Shown here piece after piece: positions 23,802-32,273 of a DNA stretch of 64,000 nt (positions within the stretch are counted from its first letter, which is position 1; every line of letters starts with the position of its first letter). Made by a program: the position numbers and the translations under genes. The stretch is from PFJX01 sp031426735 (GTDB taxonomy: Bacteria; Pseudomonadota; Gammaproteobacteria; Burkholderiales; Thiobacillaceae). Location: contig JASJPK010000013.1 of assembly GCA_031426735.1 (NCBI GenBank), forward strand, positions 27,028-91,027, given 5' to 3'. The notes beneath the pieces were generated by a model. It was not told the DNA's origin. It worked only from the letters and a program-made list of their open reading frames with translations, and made no database searches.

Positions 23802-25118
23802 TTACTTTGCGATAGAACTTTTCCTGGATTGGCCCACAACCCGTAACTTTGGTAAGTGATAAACCATTGCGCCTTCATCTCCTTGGCGCTTTGCATCTAA
23901 CAAATCCGCCCACCATTGCAGAATCTCAGCCCGTTGTTCAAGATATTCTGCCGCGTTATAACTTGCTCTTGATTTGCTCTTTTCGACATGAGCTAACAAG
24001 CGTTCTATCACATCGCCATTCCAGCGACATGTCTCGTTTAGTATGGTAGACCCGGTCCCCCTTATTCCATGTGGGCTAAATCGATCCCTCCATCCAATCG
24101 AATCAACCATTTTCCATAACCCTCCATGCGAGGCAGGACGACTCCTATCTGATCGATTAGGGAATAGATACCTACCATTACCACTTACCGCTTTAATACC
24201 TTGCAGCAATTCAATCGCTTGATGTGAAAGGGGAATAATATGCTCAAGTTCCATTTTCATGCGAGGGGCTGGAATTCTCCATACACCCTGCTCAAGGTCA
24301 AACTCACTCCACTCTGCCTCCAAAACCTCCATAGTTCGTGCCAACGTCAACCATGCTAGCTTCATAGCTGCACGCATCTCGAAGGTGCCTCTATAGTTTT
24401 CACAGTCCATCAGGAATTGCCCTATCTCCGATAGAGAAAGCTGTCGGGCATTAACTACATTCGGAGTGATAACCTTGGCTAAACGTAATGCTATAGATTC
24501 ACCAACTGCTCCGGTACTTTCAGCATGGTCAAATATTGCTTGCATAAGTTGACGCGCCAAAATAGCCATCTGTGGAGCACGCTTTTCAATTTCAATAATC
24601 AGGCCATTCAGTTCTATGCGCTTTAGTTCGGCTATCGGGCGTTTTCCTATAAGCGGAAATATATCCACCTCCAGAAGTCGCTCTCGCTGGCGTAGTGTTT
24701 GGGGTTGCCATTTAGCCTTAGCTCTGCTTAGCCATTCGCGGGCCACCCCTTCAAAGGATGTAGCCTTCATGGTATTGGCTACCCGCTTTGCTTCTGCCCT
24801 TACTGCTGAAGGATGCTGGCCAGATTTAACTAACGTCCTAGCTTTTGCGTGAGCCTCCCTTGCTTCGGCAAGCGTAAGGATGCCACTGGCCAATCTCAAC
24901 GCTTTTGCTTCGGTGGTTTCTCCATTAGGCGCTTGACCGTATTCTCCAAGGGCAAACATGTTTTCCTTGTCGTTCAACCGATAACGGTAACGCCAAAGAC
25001 GTGAGCCATTGGGGTTTATCAAAACGAAAAGCCCCCCGCCGTCAGTTAGCTTTATCGGCTTGACACTAGGCTTAGCATTTCGAATGCGGGTATCACTTAG
25101 CTTAGTTGGACTTGCCAT
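23802..25118 (-). CDS. int: P4-type tyrosine integrase of the island
   Basis: The 438-residue protein has the N-terminal Arm/DUF4102 domain (LTDGGGLFVLINPNGSRLWR), a core-binding domain (about 120-215) and a catalytic domain with R261, K288, H350, R353, H377 and Y387 in RASYNAAEY. This set fits site-specific recombination between attP and an attB. The gene lies just inside the right repeat and reads leftwards. Its GGAG ribosome site overlaps one of several ATACCC repeats, which could allow autoregulation. The integrase is complete, so the element may still be able to excise. Confidence 0.95.
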   Translation of the reverse strand: MASPTKLSDTRIRNAKPSVKPIKLTDGGGLFVLINPNGSRLWRYRYRLNDKENMFALGEYGQAPNGETTEAKALRLASGILTLAEAREAHAKARTLVKSGQHPSAVRAEAKRVANTMKATSFEGVAREWLSRAKAKWQPQTLRQRERLLEVDIFPLIGKRPIAELKRIELNGLIIEIEKRAPQMAILARQLMQAIFDHAESTGAVGESIALRLAKVITPNVVNARQLSLSEIGQFLMDCENYRGTFEMRAAMKLAWLTLARTMEVLEAEWSEFDLEQGVWRIPAPRMKMELEHIIPLSHQAIELLQGIKAVSGNGRYLFPNRSDRSRPASHGGLWKMVDSIGWRDRFSPHGIRGTGSTILNETCRWNGDVIERLLAHVEKSKSRASYNAAEYLEQRAEILQWWADLLDAKRQGDEGAMVYHLPKLRVVGQSRKSSIAK

Positions 25119-25172
25119 GAGGGTATCTCCTTTTTATACCCAATATTATACCCGCATTATTTCTGGATACCC
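25086..25172. promoter_or_regulatory. Cluster of ATACCC repeats around the integrase start
   Basis: ATACCC or its complement occurs at 25086-25094 (reverse, as GCGGGTATC), 25121-25127 (reverse), 25136-25141, 25148-25157 (ATACCCGCAT) and 25166-25172. Two GATACCCGC copies lie at the left end (2691, 2703). These are candidate arm-type integrase sites or regulator sites. One overlaps the integrase ribosome-binding sequence. Confidence 0.45.
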
Positions 25173-25273
25173 TTCGATAAAGCCGGATAGTTTATGGCTC
25201 ATGTCCTACCATATTTATATATTTGTCAAACACTTACGATGCAAATTGATTATCCGGATATATCCAAATTAAA

Positions 25274-25804
25274 TCAGTAGTGATTGTGCGCCAGGATGAC
25301 GCCGGCCGCGTTCCAGGCCAGCGCCTGTTTGACCACTTCGCGCGGGTAGACCGAGGTTTGCGTCAAGGTGCCGCGAAACAGTTCCTGTGTCGCCAGTACC
25401 CGGTTCTGGCTGTCCAGAAACAGCACCATGAACACTTCGTGGCCGAGTCCGCGCATGTTCAGGTGCAGGAAATCGCGCACCGTTTGCGGCGAATTCAGCG
25501 CGTCGCCCTGGCGCAGCGTTTCGCCTAGCGCGCGTTTGGCCATTTCCAGCACTGCCTGCAGTTGCGCGTATTTGGCCGGGCCCATGCCGGGGATGGCGCT
25601 GAACGCGGCCAGGCTCGATGCGAACAGCGGGTTGAGTCCGTCGAAGCGGTCGAGCAGGTCGCGCGCCAGATCGACCGCGCTTTTGCCCGGCATGCCGACG
25701 CGCAGAAAGATCGCCAGCAATTCGGCATCCGACAAGGCGGTCGCGCCGCGTTCCAGCAGCTTCTCGCGCGGTCGTTCGCCTGCCGGCCAATCTGTGATGG
25801 CCAT
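25274..25804 (-). pseudogene. radC: radC 5' fragment, severed by the island
   Basis: The 176-residue open frame starts MAITDWPAGERPREKLLERG and holds the helix-hairpin-helix region (FSAIPGMGPAKYAQLQAVLE) and the first half of the JAMM domain (TQELFRGTLTQTSVYPREVV, then ILAHNH) before ending in island-derived Tyr and stop. The second half is at 2465-2635. Joined through the 17-bp repeat they give a normal RadC of about 224 residues. The truncated product keeps the glutamate and the HxH but loses the PSG and aspartate of the metal site, so metalloprotease-type activity should be lost. Confidence 0.92.
25284..25300. repeat. Right attachment repeat of the island (17 bp)
   Basis: This sequence is identical to 2619-2635. 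On its right the radC coding sequence continues. On its left is island DNA that ends the radC frame with a Tyr codon and TGA at 25274. Confidence 0.9.
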
Positions 25805-25847
25805 ATGTTTCTCCCTGTTTTTTTGTAGTCAGAGTCAGATCACATCA

Positions 25848-26348
25848 TTACTCGCACAACATGCCGCTCTCGGCCCAGGCGCGAACTTCGCGCGCCCATT
25901 CGAAGGAACCGCCCGGCACCGCCGGGAATTTTCCGTTCGGCGTCATGCCGTTATCCAGCGCCCAGCGCACGCGCAAATCATGCAGCAGATGTTCGGCCAG
26001 TTTGGCGTTGAACTCATCGTCGCTGCCCAGGTTGCGTTTGATCATCAGGCAAAGGTCGCGCGGCGGCATGCCGGTCCAGTCCATTTTTTCATGCGGCGCC
26101 ATCCATTCGCCCCGGGGCAGGCCGGTGAGCCGGGCGGTATGGCAGTTGTCGCACAGATAGCGGGAGCGATGCGAACCATAGGCGCGGCCGTTATGGACGC
26201 GGCTGTTGAATTGATGGCACTGCAGGCAGCGCGGATGCTGGAATTTGGCGTACAACGCGTCGCTGAATCTGACCGGCTCCGCCGCCGTTGCCATTGCAGC
26301 CACGACCGGCAGCACACCGAGCAGGCACAGGCGAAAGAAAGATTTCAT
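25848..26348 (-). CDS. Periplasmic dihaem cytochrome c-like protein
   Basis: The 166-residue protein has a signal peptide (MKSFFRLCLLGVLPVVAAMATAA, residues 1-23, in pieces) and two CxxCH haem motifs, CLQCH near 42-46 and CDNCH near 67-71. Both haems lie in the N-terminal half and the C-terminal half is helical. It would be exported and matured by the cytochrome c system as an electron carrier or sensor. Conserved histidines (HTARL, APHEK) could supply sixth ligands. It lies just upstream of radC on the same strand and close after the BPSS1780-type gene. Confidence 0.8.
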   Translation of the reverse strand: MKSFFRLCLLGVLPVVAAMATAAEPVRFSDALYAKFQHPRCLQCHQFNSRVHNGRAYGSHRSRYLCDNCHTARLTGLPRGEWMAPHEKMDWTGMPPRDLCLMIKRNLGSDDEFNAKLAEHLLHDLRVRWALDNGMTPNGKFPAVPGGSFEWAREVRAWAESGMLCE

Positions 26349-26356
26349 GCGCGCGC

Positions 26357-27124
26357 TCACACCAGTTCGGAGATCTCTTCCGGCTGTGCGGCGGTGCTGA
26401 AAATGTCCCGATAGGCGGCATAGGTCGAGGTCAGCGTCCAGGGCAGGAACACCAGCAAACCGAGGCCGAACGGGATCAGCAGCGCGACCATGCCGGCCAG
26501 GCCCAGAATCAGGCTGTAGAGCAGAATCGGTCGCCAGTTCACCCAGCATGCCCACAGGCTCCACCACATCGAACGGCCGGCGGGAAAGCCTTCGAACAGC
26601 ACCAGACCCGGCGCGAACCAGGTGGCCATCAGCAGCGGCGCGAACAGCAGCGAGCCCAATCCCATCGCGGGCAGCGCCGTCGCCAGCATCTGCTCGGCCT
26701 GCTCCGGCGTCAGCGTGGCCGGGTTCTGGGTCTGTTGCAGCAGGATTTCCATATCGCCGCCGGTGAGGGTTTTCACCAGATGGAAGATCGACAGGGTCGC
26801 CAGCATGTACAGCACGCCGATCAGCAACAGGTGATTGCGGCCTTCGCGCCAGCCGGCACCTAGAAAAATGAAGGAAATCGGTTCGCCGACGCTGCCGCCG
26901 CGGCTGGCCGCCATGTAACCGGCAACGATGAAGGGCGACAGCACATGCACCGCCACTACGCCCACGACGGGCACCATGCTCGCCGCCATCAACACCAGAA
27001 AAACCAGTGCGGTCATGCCCGTCCACGGGATCGGGGCGAGCATGAACAGGCGCCAGCCTTCTCTGATCCAGGCCGTACCGGCGGCGGTAGGGGGGCGCGA
27101 AACGTTAAGCATGTTCATGGGCAT
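26357..27124 (-). CDS. BPSS1780-family membrane protein
   Basis: The 255-residue integral membrane protein has five to six hydrophobic helices, including TGMTALVFLVLMAASMVPVV, HLLLIGVLYMLATLSIFHLV and LYSLILGLAGMVALLIPFGL. The opening GTAWIREGWRLFMLAPIPW and the end TYAAYRDIF are features I associate with the betaproteobacterial BPSS1780 family. The function of the family is not known. The gene precedes the cytochrome gene on the same strand with an eight-base gap. Confidence 0.75.
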   Translation of the reverse strand: MPMNMLNVSRPPTAAGTAWIREGWRLFMLAPIPWTGMTALVFLVLMAASMVPVVGVVAVHVLSPFIVAGYMAASRGGSVGEPISFIFLGAGWREGRNHLLLIGVLYMLATLSIFHLVKTLTGGDMEILLQQTQNPATLTPEQAEQMLATALPAMGLGSLLFAPLLMATWFAPGLVLFEGFPAGRSMWWSLWACWVNWRPILLYSLILGLAGMVALLIPFGLGLLVFLPWTLTSTYAAYRDIFSTAAQPEEISELV

Positions 27125-27203
27125 TGCGGAGAAAAATGGGGCGCCCTGTTGCAGCAGGAGCGCGTTCGAAAAGCGACGCTACGCGCCGAATGTGCACGCC
27201 AGA

Positions 27204-27536
27204 TTAAAACGTGTGGATGACCCAGAGCGGCACCTGGAAGTTCGGCGACAGGTCATCGTACTTGCGCATCTGTCCATCGCCGCGCTGGTCGATCAGGTAA
27301 TAGGGTTTACCGTGCGGCGGCGTAACCTTGATCATGTACAGCCGGCCTTTGATGCGGAACTCTTCGATACGATCTTCGCCGCGCTGGGTGATGGTGATCT
27401 GCGGTTCCAGATCGGGATCGACCATGCCGGGCGGCGGCGGAATGTCAGGCAGGGGTTCCAGACGCGGGGTTTTGTCGGCAGCGTAGGCGTTGGCGACGAT
27501 GAGCAGGCTGGCGAGCAGGAAAGCGGTTGTGCGCAT
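27204..27536 (-). CDS. DUF2782 protein
   Basis: From the ATG at 27536 the protein has 110 residues, with a signal peptide (MRTTAFLLASLLIVANAYA) and a mature domain with PDIPPPPGM, EPQITITQRGEDRIEEFRI and KVTPPHGKPYYLIDQRGDG. This arrangement is that of DUF2782, a small proteobacterial periplasmic family commonly found beside polA or thrB in betaproteobacteria. The molecular role is unknown. It lies downstream of polA on the same strand, 79 bases past the polA stop. Confidence 0.85.
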   Translation of the reverse strand: MRTTAFLLASLLIVANAYAADKTPRLEPLPDIPPPPGMVDPDLEPQITITQRGEDRIEEFRIKGRLYMIKVTPPHGKPYYLIDQRGDGQMRKYDDLSPNFQVPLWVIHTF

Positions 27537-27615
27537 GATGTGGGCCTCGTGTGGATGGTTTGATTCTAGACGGATCGGCCGGCGGCGGCGTCGCGCAGCA
27601 CGCCGCGCAACACGC

Positions 27616-30453
27616 TCAATGCGCCGCTTCCCAGTTGGCACCGACCCCCAATTCTGCTTTCAGCGGCACCTTCAATTGCGCTACGCCACACATCTTTTCC
27701 GGCAGGCCGACGCGGACAACTTCCAGTTCGGCTTGCGGCACTTCCAGCACCAGTTCGTCGTGCACCTGCATGATCAGGCGCGATTGCAGGCCGCTCGTAT
27801 CCAGCCAGCCTTGCACTTCGATCATCGCCAGCTTGATCAGATCGGCCGCGGTGCCCTGCATCGGCGCGTTGATCGCAGCGCGTTCGGCGCCCTGGCGGCG
27901 CGGGCCGTTGCTGCGGATCTCCGGCAGGTAGAGGCGACGGCCGAACAGGGTTTCGACATAGCCATCGCTTTTCGCCTGTTCGCGCGTGCGGTTCATGTAG
28001 TCCAGCACGCCGGGGTAGCGCGCGAAGTAACGGTCGATATAGGCCTGCGCGACATTGCGTTCGACGTTCAGTTGCGCGCTCAAACCGAACGCCGACATGC
28101 CGTAAATCAGGCCGAAGTTGACCGCCTTCGCCATCCGCCGCATATCCGCCGTTACCGCCGCCAGCGCCACGCCCTGCACCTCGGCGGCGGTGGCGGCGTG
28201 GATGTCGGCTTCCATGGCGAAGGCTTTCAGCAGGCTTTCGTCGCCGGACAGGTGCGCCATGATGCGCAGCTCGATCTGCGAGTAGTCGGCGGAGACGATG
28301 ACGTAACCCGGTTCGGCGATGAACGCCTCGCGGATCTTGCGGCCCTCGAACGAGCGCACCGGGATGTTCTGCAGGTTGGGTTCGTTGGAGGACAGCCGCC
28401 CGGTTACCGCCACCGCCTGCGCATAGGTGGTATGGACGCGGCCGGTGCGCGGATTGACCATGCCGGGCAGCTTGTCGGTGTAGGTCGATTTCAGCTTGGC
28501 CAGGCCGCGATAGTCGAGGATCAGCTTGGGCAGCGGATGATCCAGCGCGAGTTCCTGCAACGCGTCCTCATTGGTCGACGGCACGCCGCCCGGGGTCTTC
28601 TTCTTCGGTTTCAGGCCGAGCCGGTTGAACAGGATCTCGCCCAGCTGTTTCGGCGAATTCAGGTTGAACGGTTGGCCGGCGGCCTGATGTGCCTTGCCTT
28701 CCAGCTGCACCATTTCCAGCGCCAGCGTGCCGGAATGCGCGCGCAGCAGCTCGGCGTCGAGTTTGACGCCGGTGCGTTCGATGCGGCACAGGATCGGCAG
28801 CAGCGCCATTTCAATGTCGCGATACACCGATTCCAGATGCGGCGTCGCGGCCAGCCTGGCGTGCATGTGCCGGTGCAGGCGCAGCGTGATGTCCGCCTGC
28901 GCGGCCGCATAAGCGGCGGCGCATTCGATCTCGACCTGATCGAAACCGATCTGGCCGACGCCCTTGCCGCAGATGTCCTCGTACTGGCTCGTCGTTTCGC
29001 CCAGATGGCGTGCCGCCAGCGTGACCATGTCGTGGCGTTCGTGCGCCTCCAGCACATAGCTTTGCAGCAGCGTGTCGTGCGCCATGCCGTGCAGGTCGAT
29101 GCCGTGGTTCATCAACACATGCCAGCCGTATTTCAGGTTCTGGCCGGCTTTGGCTTTGCCGGCGTTTTCCAGCAGCGGCTTTAGCCGGGCCAGCGTGGCG
29201 TCGAGCGGCAACTGCGCCGGCGCGCCGGCGTAGCGATGCGCCAGCGGCAGATAAGCCGCCTCGCCGGCGGCGACGCTGAACGACAGGCCGACCAACTGCG
29301 CCGTCATCGGATCGAGGCTGGTGGTCTCGGTGTCGAGGCAGATCAGCTCGGCGGCGGCGAGTTTGTCCAGCCAGCGCGTCAGCGCGGCCTCGTCGAGGAT
29401 CGTTTCGTAATGGCGCGGGGTTGCCCCCTCCCCCGCAAGCGGGGGAGGGCTGGGGAGAGGGAACAAGGATTGCGCTGGCGGGGATGTTTGCGAGGCGCTT
29501 GGAAAACCGCCCTCTCTGATGGAACTACCAGCCAACCGACTAGGCTGCCCAAGAACGTCAGCCAAGTCTCTGGCTCCCCCAGCCCCTTCCCCGCTTGCGG
29601 GGGAGGGGAGTGAAACCTCGCGCAACCAGGTCCGGAAGCCATATTTCGCAAACAGCTCGGCCAGTTTTTCCCGATCTTCCGCGCCCCAGCCGAGATCGTT
29701 CGGATGCACCTCCAGCGGCACATCCGTCTTCACCGTGATCAGCTGGCGCCCCTGCGGCAGCCAGTCCAGCGCCTGCCGCAGGTTTTCGCCGACGGCGCCC
29801 TTGACCTCGCCGGCGCGCGTCATCAACGCGTCCAGATCGCCGAACTCGGCGAGCCATTTCAGCGCCGTCTTCGGTCCCACTTTCGCCACGCCCGGCACGT
29901 TGTCGACGGTGTCGCCGATCAGGGTCAGGTAATCGACGATGCGCGTCGGCGGCACGCCGAACTTGGTCAGCACGCCGGCCTCGTCGAGCACCTCGTTGGT
30001 CATCGTGTTGATCAGGCGCACCTGGCCGGTGACCAGTTGCGCCAGATCCTTGTCGCCGGTCGACACCACCGCCTGCATGCCGGCTTCTTCCGCCTGCCGC
30101 GTCAAGGTGCCGATCACGTCGTCCGCCTCGACCCCGTCGACCATCAACAACGGCCAGCCGAGCGCACGTACCGCTGCGTGCAACGGCGCGATCTGGCAGG
30201 CCAGATCGTCCGGCATCGACGGGCGATGCGCCTTGTAGTCCGGATACCAGTCGTCGCGGAAAGTCTTGCCCTTGGCATCGAACACGCAGGCGGCGTAGGC
30301 AGTGGGGAAATCCTTGCGCAGTTTTTTCAGCATGTTGATGACGCCGTACATCGCGCCGGTGGGCTGTCCTTCCGGGTTGCGCAGGTCGGGCATGGCGTGG
30401 AAGGCGCGGTAGAGGTAGGACGAACCGTCGACCAGCAAGAGGGTGTGGGGCAT
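27616..30453 (-). CDS. polA: DNA polymerase I
   Basis: The 945-residue protein has the 5'-3' exonuclease domain (residues 1-280, with VDGSSYLYRAFHA and GVEADDVIGTL), the 3'-5' exonuclease domain (DTETTSLDP near residue 370, so the DxE site is intact) and the polymerase domain with motif A SADYSQIELRIMAHLSGDE, motif B RRMAKAVNFGLIYG and motif C QVHDELVLEVP. It repairs gaps and removes Okazaki primers. Residues about 281-344 are an extra low-complexity insertion between the two exonuclease domains. They are encoded by a repeat element (29422-29612) that is read in frame, so the gene should remain functional. Confidence 0.97.
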   Translation of the reverse strand: MPHTLLLVDGSSYLYRAFHAMPDLRNPEGQPTGAMYGVINMLKKLRKDFPTAYAACVFDAKGKTFRDDWYPDYKAHRPSMPDDLACQIAPLHAAVRALGWPLLMVDGVEADDVIGTLTRQAEEAGMQAVVSTGDKDLAQLVTGQVRLINTMTNEVLDEAGVLTKFGVPPTRIVDYLTLIGDTVDNVPGVAKVGPKTALKWLAEFGDLDALMTRAGEVKGAVGENLRQALDWLPQGRQLITVKTDVPLEVHPNDLGWGAEDREKLAELFAKYGFRTWLREVSLPSPASGEGAGGARDLADVLGQPSRLAGSSIREGGFPSASQTSPPAQSLFPLPSPPPLAGEGATPRHYETILDEAALTRWLDKLAAAELICLDTETTSLDPMTAQLVGLSFSVAAGEAAYLPLAHRYAGAPAQLPLDATLARLKPLLENAGKAKAGQNLKYGWHVLMNHGIDLHGMAHDTLLQSYVLEAHERHDMVTLAARHLGETTSQYEDICGKGVGQIGFDQVEIECAAAYAAAQADITLRLHRHMHARLAATPHLESVYRDIEMALLPILCRIERTGVKLDAELLRAHSGTLALEMVQLEGKAHQAAGQPFNLNSPKQLGEILFNRLGLKPKKKTPGGVPSTNEDALQELALDHPLPKLILDYRGLAKLKSTYTDKLPGMVNPRTGRVHTTYAQAVAVTGRLSSNEPNLQNIPVRSFEGRKIREAFIAEPGYVIVSADYSQIELRIMAHLSGDESLLKAFAMEADIHAATAAEVQGVALAAVTADMRRMAKAVNFGLIYGMSAFGLSAQLNVERNVAQAYIDRYFARYPGVLDYMNRTREQAKSDGYVETLFGRRLYLPEIRSNGPRRQGAERAAINAPMQGTAADLIKLAMIEVQGWLDTSGLQSRLIMQVHDELVLEVPQAELEVVRVGLPEKMCGVAQLKVPLKAELGVGANWEAAH
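29422..29612. repeat. Inverted-repeat (MITE/REP-like) element inserted in frame in polA
   Basis: The ends 29424-29457 and about 29575-29610 are imperfect inverted repeats, each itself containing a hairpin CCCCCGCAAGCGGGG (or the complement), with about 120 bases between. The whole is about 190 bases and open in the polA frame, adding roughly 63 residues rich in Pro, Ser, Ala and Gly (for example LPSPPPLAGEG and PSPASGEGAGG). Intergenic copies of such palindromes are common in proteobacteria. Here it sits in an interdomain linker. Confidence 0.75.
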
Positions 30454-31061
30454 GGGAAATCCTGGATACGCGTAGGGCTAATTATTTAAGGAGAATATGC
30501 AAGTAATTGTTTATATAAATCATATTGTTACGTAAATATATCCGATTGGAATCGAAGGTTTTCCAAACAAATTCAAGAATGGCCCGGCCATGGTTTCCAG
30601 ACAAGCGATTGCCAAACAAGGGGCGATTGCCGGGGATAAACGCGGGGTTGCACACAAAGTCATGCGCGAAGTTAAGCGCGAGGTTAAGCGCGAGGTTAAG
30701 CAATTAGCCAGCAAATTGCTCGCGGCCGGCCTGCTCGGCTTCGGTTTGCTGGCCAGCGCGCCGGCACTGGCCGCGTTGGGTGACCTCATCCAGCGCCTGG
30801 CTCGACATCCTGCGCGCCGACTGGCATCGGGTGCACGCGTGGGATGTGCTCAGCGAACGAACTGCGTTACCTCGACGCCAAGGACGCCGGTGACAGCCCG
30901 TCAGGCGCCAGATGTGTCCGACATATTGCAACAGCGCTGCCTCAGTCGTAGCGCAGAGTCGGTGTAATCACCCTCTTCCGGGGAATAAACCAGTAAAAAG
31001 CCATCAGTAAAACAATTTATATACGGAGTTCAGCGATGGCTTGGCGACTCGGGACAAGCTG
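30454..31061. other. polA to porin intergenic region with a possible decayed gene
   Basis: The first 130 bases are AT-rich and likely hold the polA promoter on the reverse strand. From 30590 the forward strand contains the possible decayed gene described separately. Beyond 30968 a GGGGAATAAACC sequence and GGAG near 31025 precede the porin-like gene. Confidence 0.4.
30662..30967 (+). pseudogene. Possible decayed secreted-protein gene with 12-bp tandem repeats
   Basis: The frame from ATG 30662 encodes three REVK units, from 12-bp repeats at 30664-30699 (GCGCGAAGTTAA and two of GCGCGAGGTTAA), then a signal-peptide-like stretch (LLAAGLLGFGLLASAPALAA). After that, the more protein-like sequence continues in the next frame (SAWLDILRADWHRVHAWDVL) and then in another (ELRYLDAKDAGDS), as if two frameshifts had occurred. 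No family is identified. Confidence 0.3.
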
Positions 31062-32267
31062 ATGATGAAATCATTCGCACGCACTGTATCGGCATGTTTG
31101 TTTTTACTGGCGTGGAGCACGGTACTGGCGGCCGGCCGGAACGTCTCGGAAGCGATGCCCAGCCTGATGTTGCAAGGTTTTGGCACGCTGGGCGTTACGC
31201 GGTCCGATGATGCCAATGTTCAATATGTACGTGATCTCTCGCAACCCAAGGGCGCGGACAAATCCTGGACGGCCAAGATAGATTCGCTGCTTGGCCTGCA
31301 GGCCAACATCCACTTCAGCCCCCAGACCGAGGGCGTGTTGCAAACGGTGAGTCGTTACCACTATGACGGCAGCTATAACCCGGAACTCACCTGGGCATTC
31401 CTGCGCCACAACTTCTCGCCTGATTTCTCTTTGCGCGCCGGTCGCCTGGGCACCGAGTTCTACATGCTGGGCGATTCGCGGTTGGTGGGCTATTCCAATC
31501 TGACATTGCGGCCGCCACCGGATTTCTATGGATCGCTGGTGTTTTCCTACATCGATGGTTTCGATGTCAGCGCCACGTTTCCTGTTTCCAGCGGTCTGCT
31601 GAGCGGCAAGCTGTTTGCGGGCCTGTCTCCCGAGAAAGCGCCCTTTTCACCGGGTATTGAATGGAACCAACGGGGTTCGGCATTGCTGGGCGGCTACCTG
31701 GATTATCAGAATGGCCCCTGGCAGATGCGCCTGAGCCATGCCCAGGTTCGTTTCAATCACGAGACGCCGACCGATGAAATGCTTGGCTTCCCTTATCTCT
31801 CGTTGGTGCCGGGAATGGCGATGGCGGATCGATGGGCGCGCTTCAGTTCCATCGGCCTGGTCTACGACGAGGGGCCGCTGAACCTTCAGTTGATGTTGAA
31901 TCAAATCAAGCAAGACAGTCCGGCTTATGCGGACTCGAAGGCGGGTTATGCCCTCGCCGCTTATCGTTTGGGCGAGGTAACGCCTTACCTCGGGATTTCC
32001 CGGAGTCTTACCAACGCTGAAACGCTGCCCTCAAGCCCCTTCCCGGGGGTGAATGCGCTGACCTTGTCCCTGGTGTCGAAGAGCTACATGGACCAGCACA
32101 CCTACACTGTTGGCGGGCGCTGGGATTTTCAGAAAAATCTTGCCTTGAAGGCGCAGGTGGACTGGATACGCGGCCAACCGTCTTCGTTATTCCTGTTCAA
32201 GAACACCCAGCCAGGTTGGGACGGCAACATGACCGTCTTCAGCCTGGCGTTGGATTTCGTGTTCTAG
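31062..32267 (+). CDS. Porin-like outer membrane beta-barrel protein
   Basis: From the ATG at 31062 the protein has about 401 residues, with a signal peptide (MMKSFARTVSACLFLLAWST..LAAG), LQGFGTLGVT at the mature N-terminus, many alternating amphipathic strands (FLRHNFSPDFSLRAGRLGTE, YGSLVFSYIDGFDVSATF) and a final phenylalanine-ended strand FSLALDFVF. These are outer-membrane porin features. The substrate is unknown. It is co-directional with a periplasmic protein and a c-di-GMP phosphodiesterase-like sensor, suggesting an OM-to-inner-membrane signalling unit. An eight-codon frame (ATG 31036, TGA 31060-31062) overlaps its start codon. Confidence 0.75.
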   Translation: MMKSFARTVSACLFLLAWSTVLAAGRNVSEAMPSLMLQGFGTLGVTRSDDANVQYVRDLSQPKGADKSWTAKIDSLLGLQANIHFSPQTEGVLQTVSRYHYDGSYNPELTWAFLRHNFSPDFSLRAGRLGTEFYMLGDSRLVGYSNLTLRPPPDFYGSLVFSYIDGFDVSATFPVSSGLLSGKLFAGLSPEKAPFSPGIEWNQRGSALLGGYLDYQNGPWQMRLSHAQVRFNHETPTDEMLGFPYLSLVPGMAMADRWARFSSIGLVYDEGPLNLQLMLNQIKQDSPAYADSKAGYALAAYRLGEVTPYLGISRSLTNAETLPSSPFPGVNALTLSLVSKSYMDQHTYTVGGRWDFQKNLALKAQVDWIRGQPSSLFLFKNTQPGWDGNMTVFSLALDFVF

Positions 32268-32273
32268 GCGACC

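Larger units (their letters stand above)
2619..25300. mobile_element. Integrative island inserted in radC (about 22.7 kb)
   Basis: The island separates the two halves of radC and is bounded by a 17-bp direct repeat (2619-2635 and 25284-25300) that encodes VILAHN of the RadC active site. A P4-type tyrosine integrase begins about 165 bases inside the right repeat and is followed by an AlpA-like regulator, the usual layout of a satellite or integrative element that uses the 3' part of a conserved gene as attB. No conjugation, capsid or replication genes were recognised, so it is best called a genomic island or mobilisable element. The cargo includes several nucleases and paired genes of unknown function, and its base composition is visibly less GC-rich than the flanks. 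Precise excision would restore radC. Confidence 0.9.

Noticed and set aside
27490..29184. A 564-codon forward frame opposite polA.
   Set aside because: It is a shadow of polA; the sequence is Arg/Gln/His-rich with no motif.
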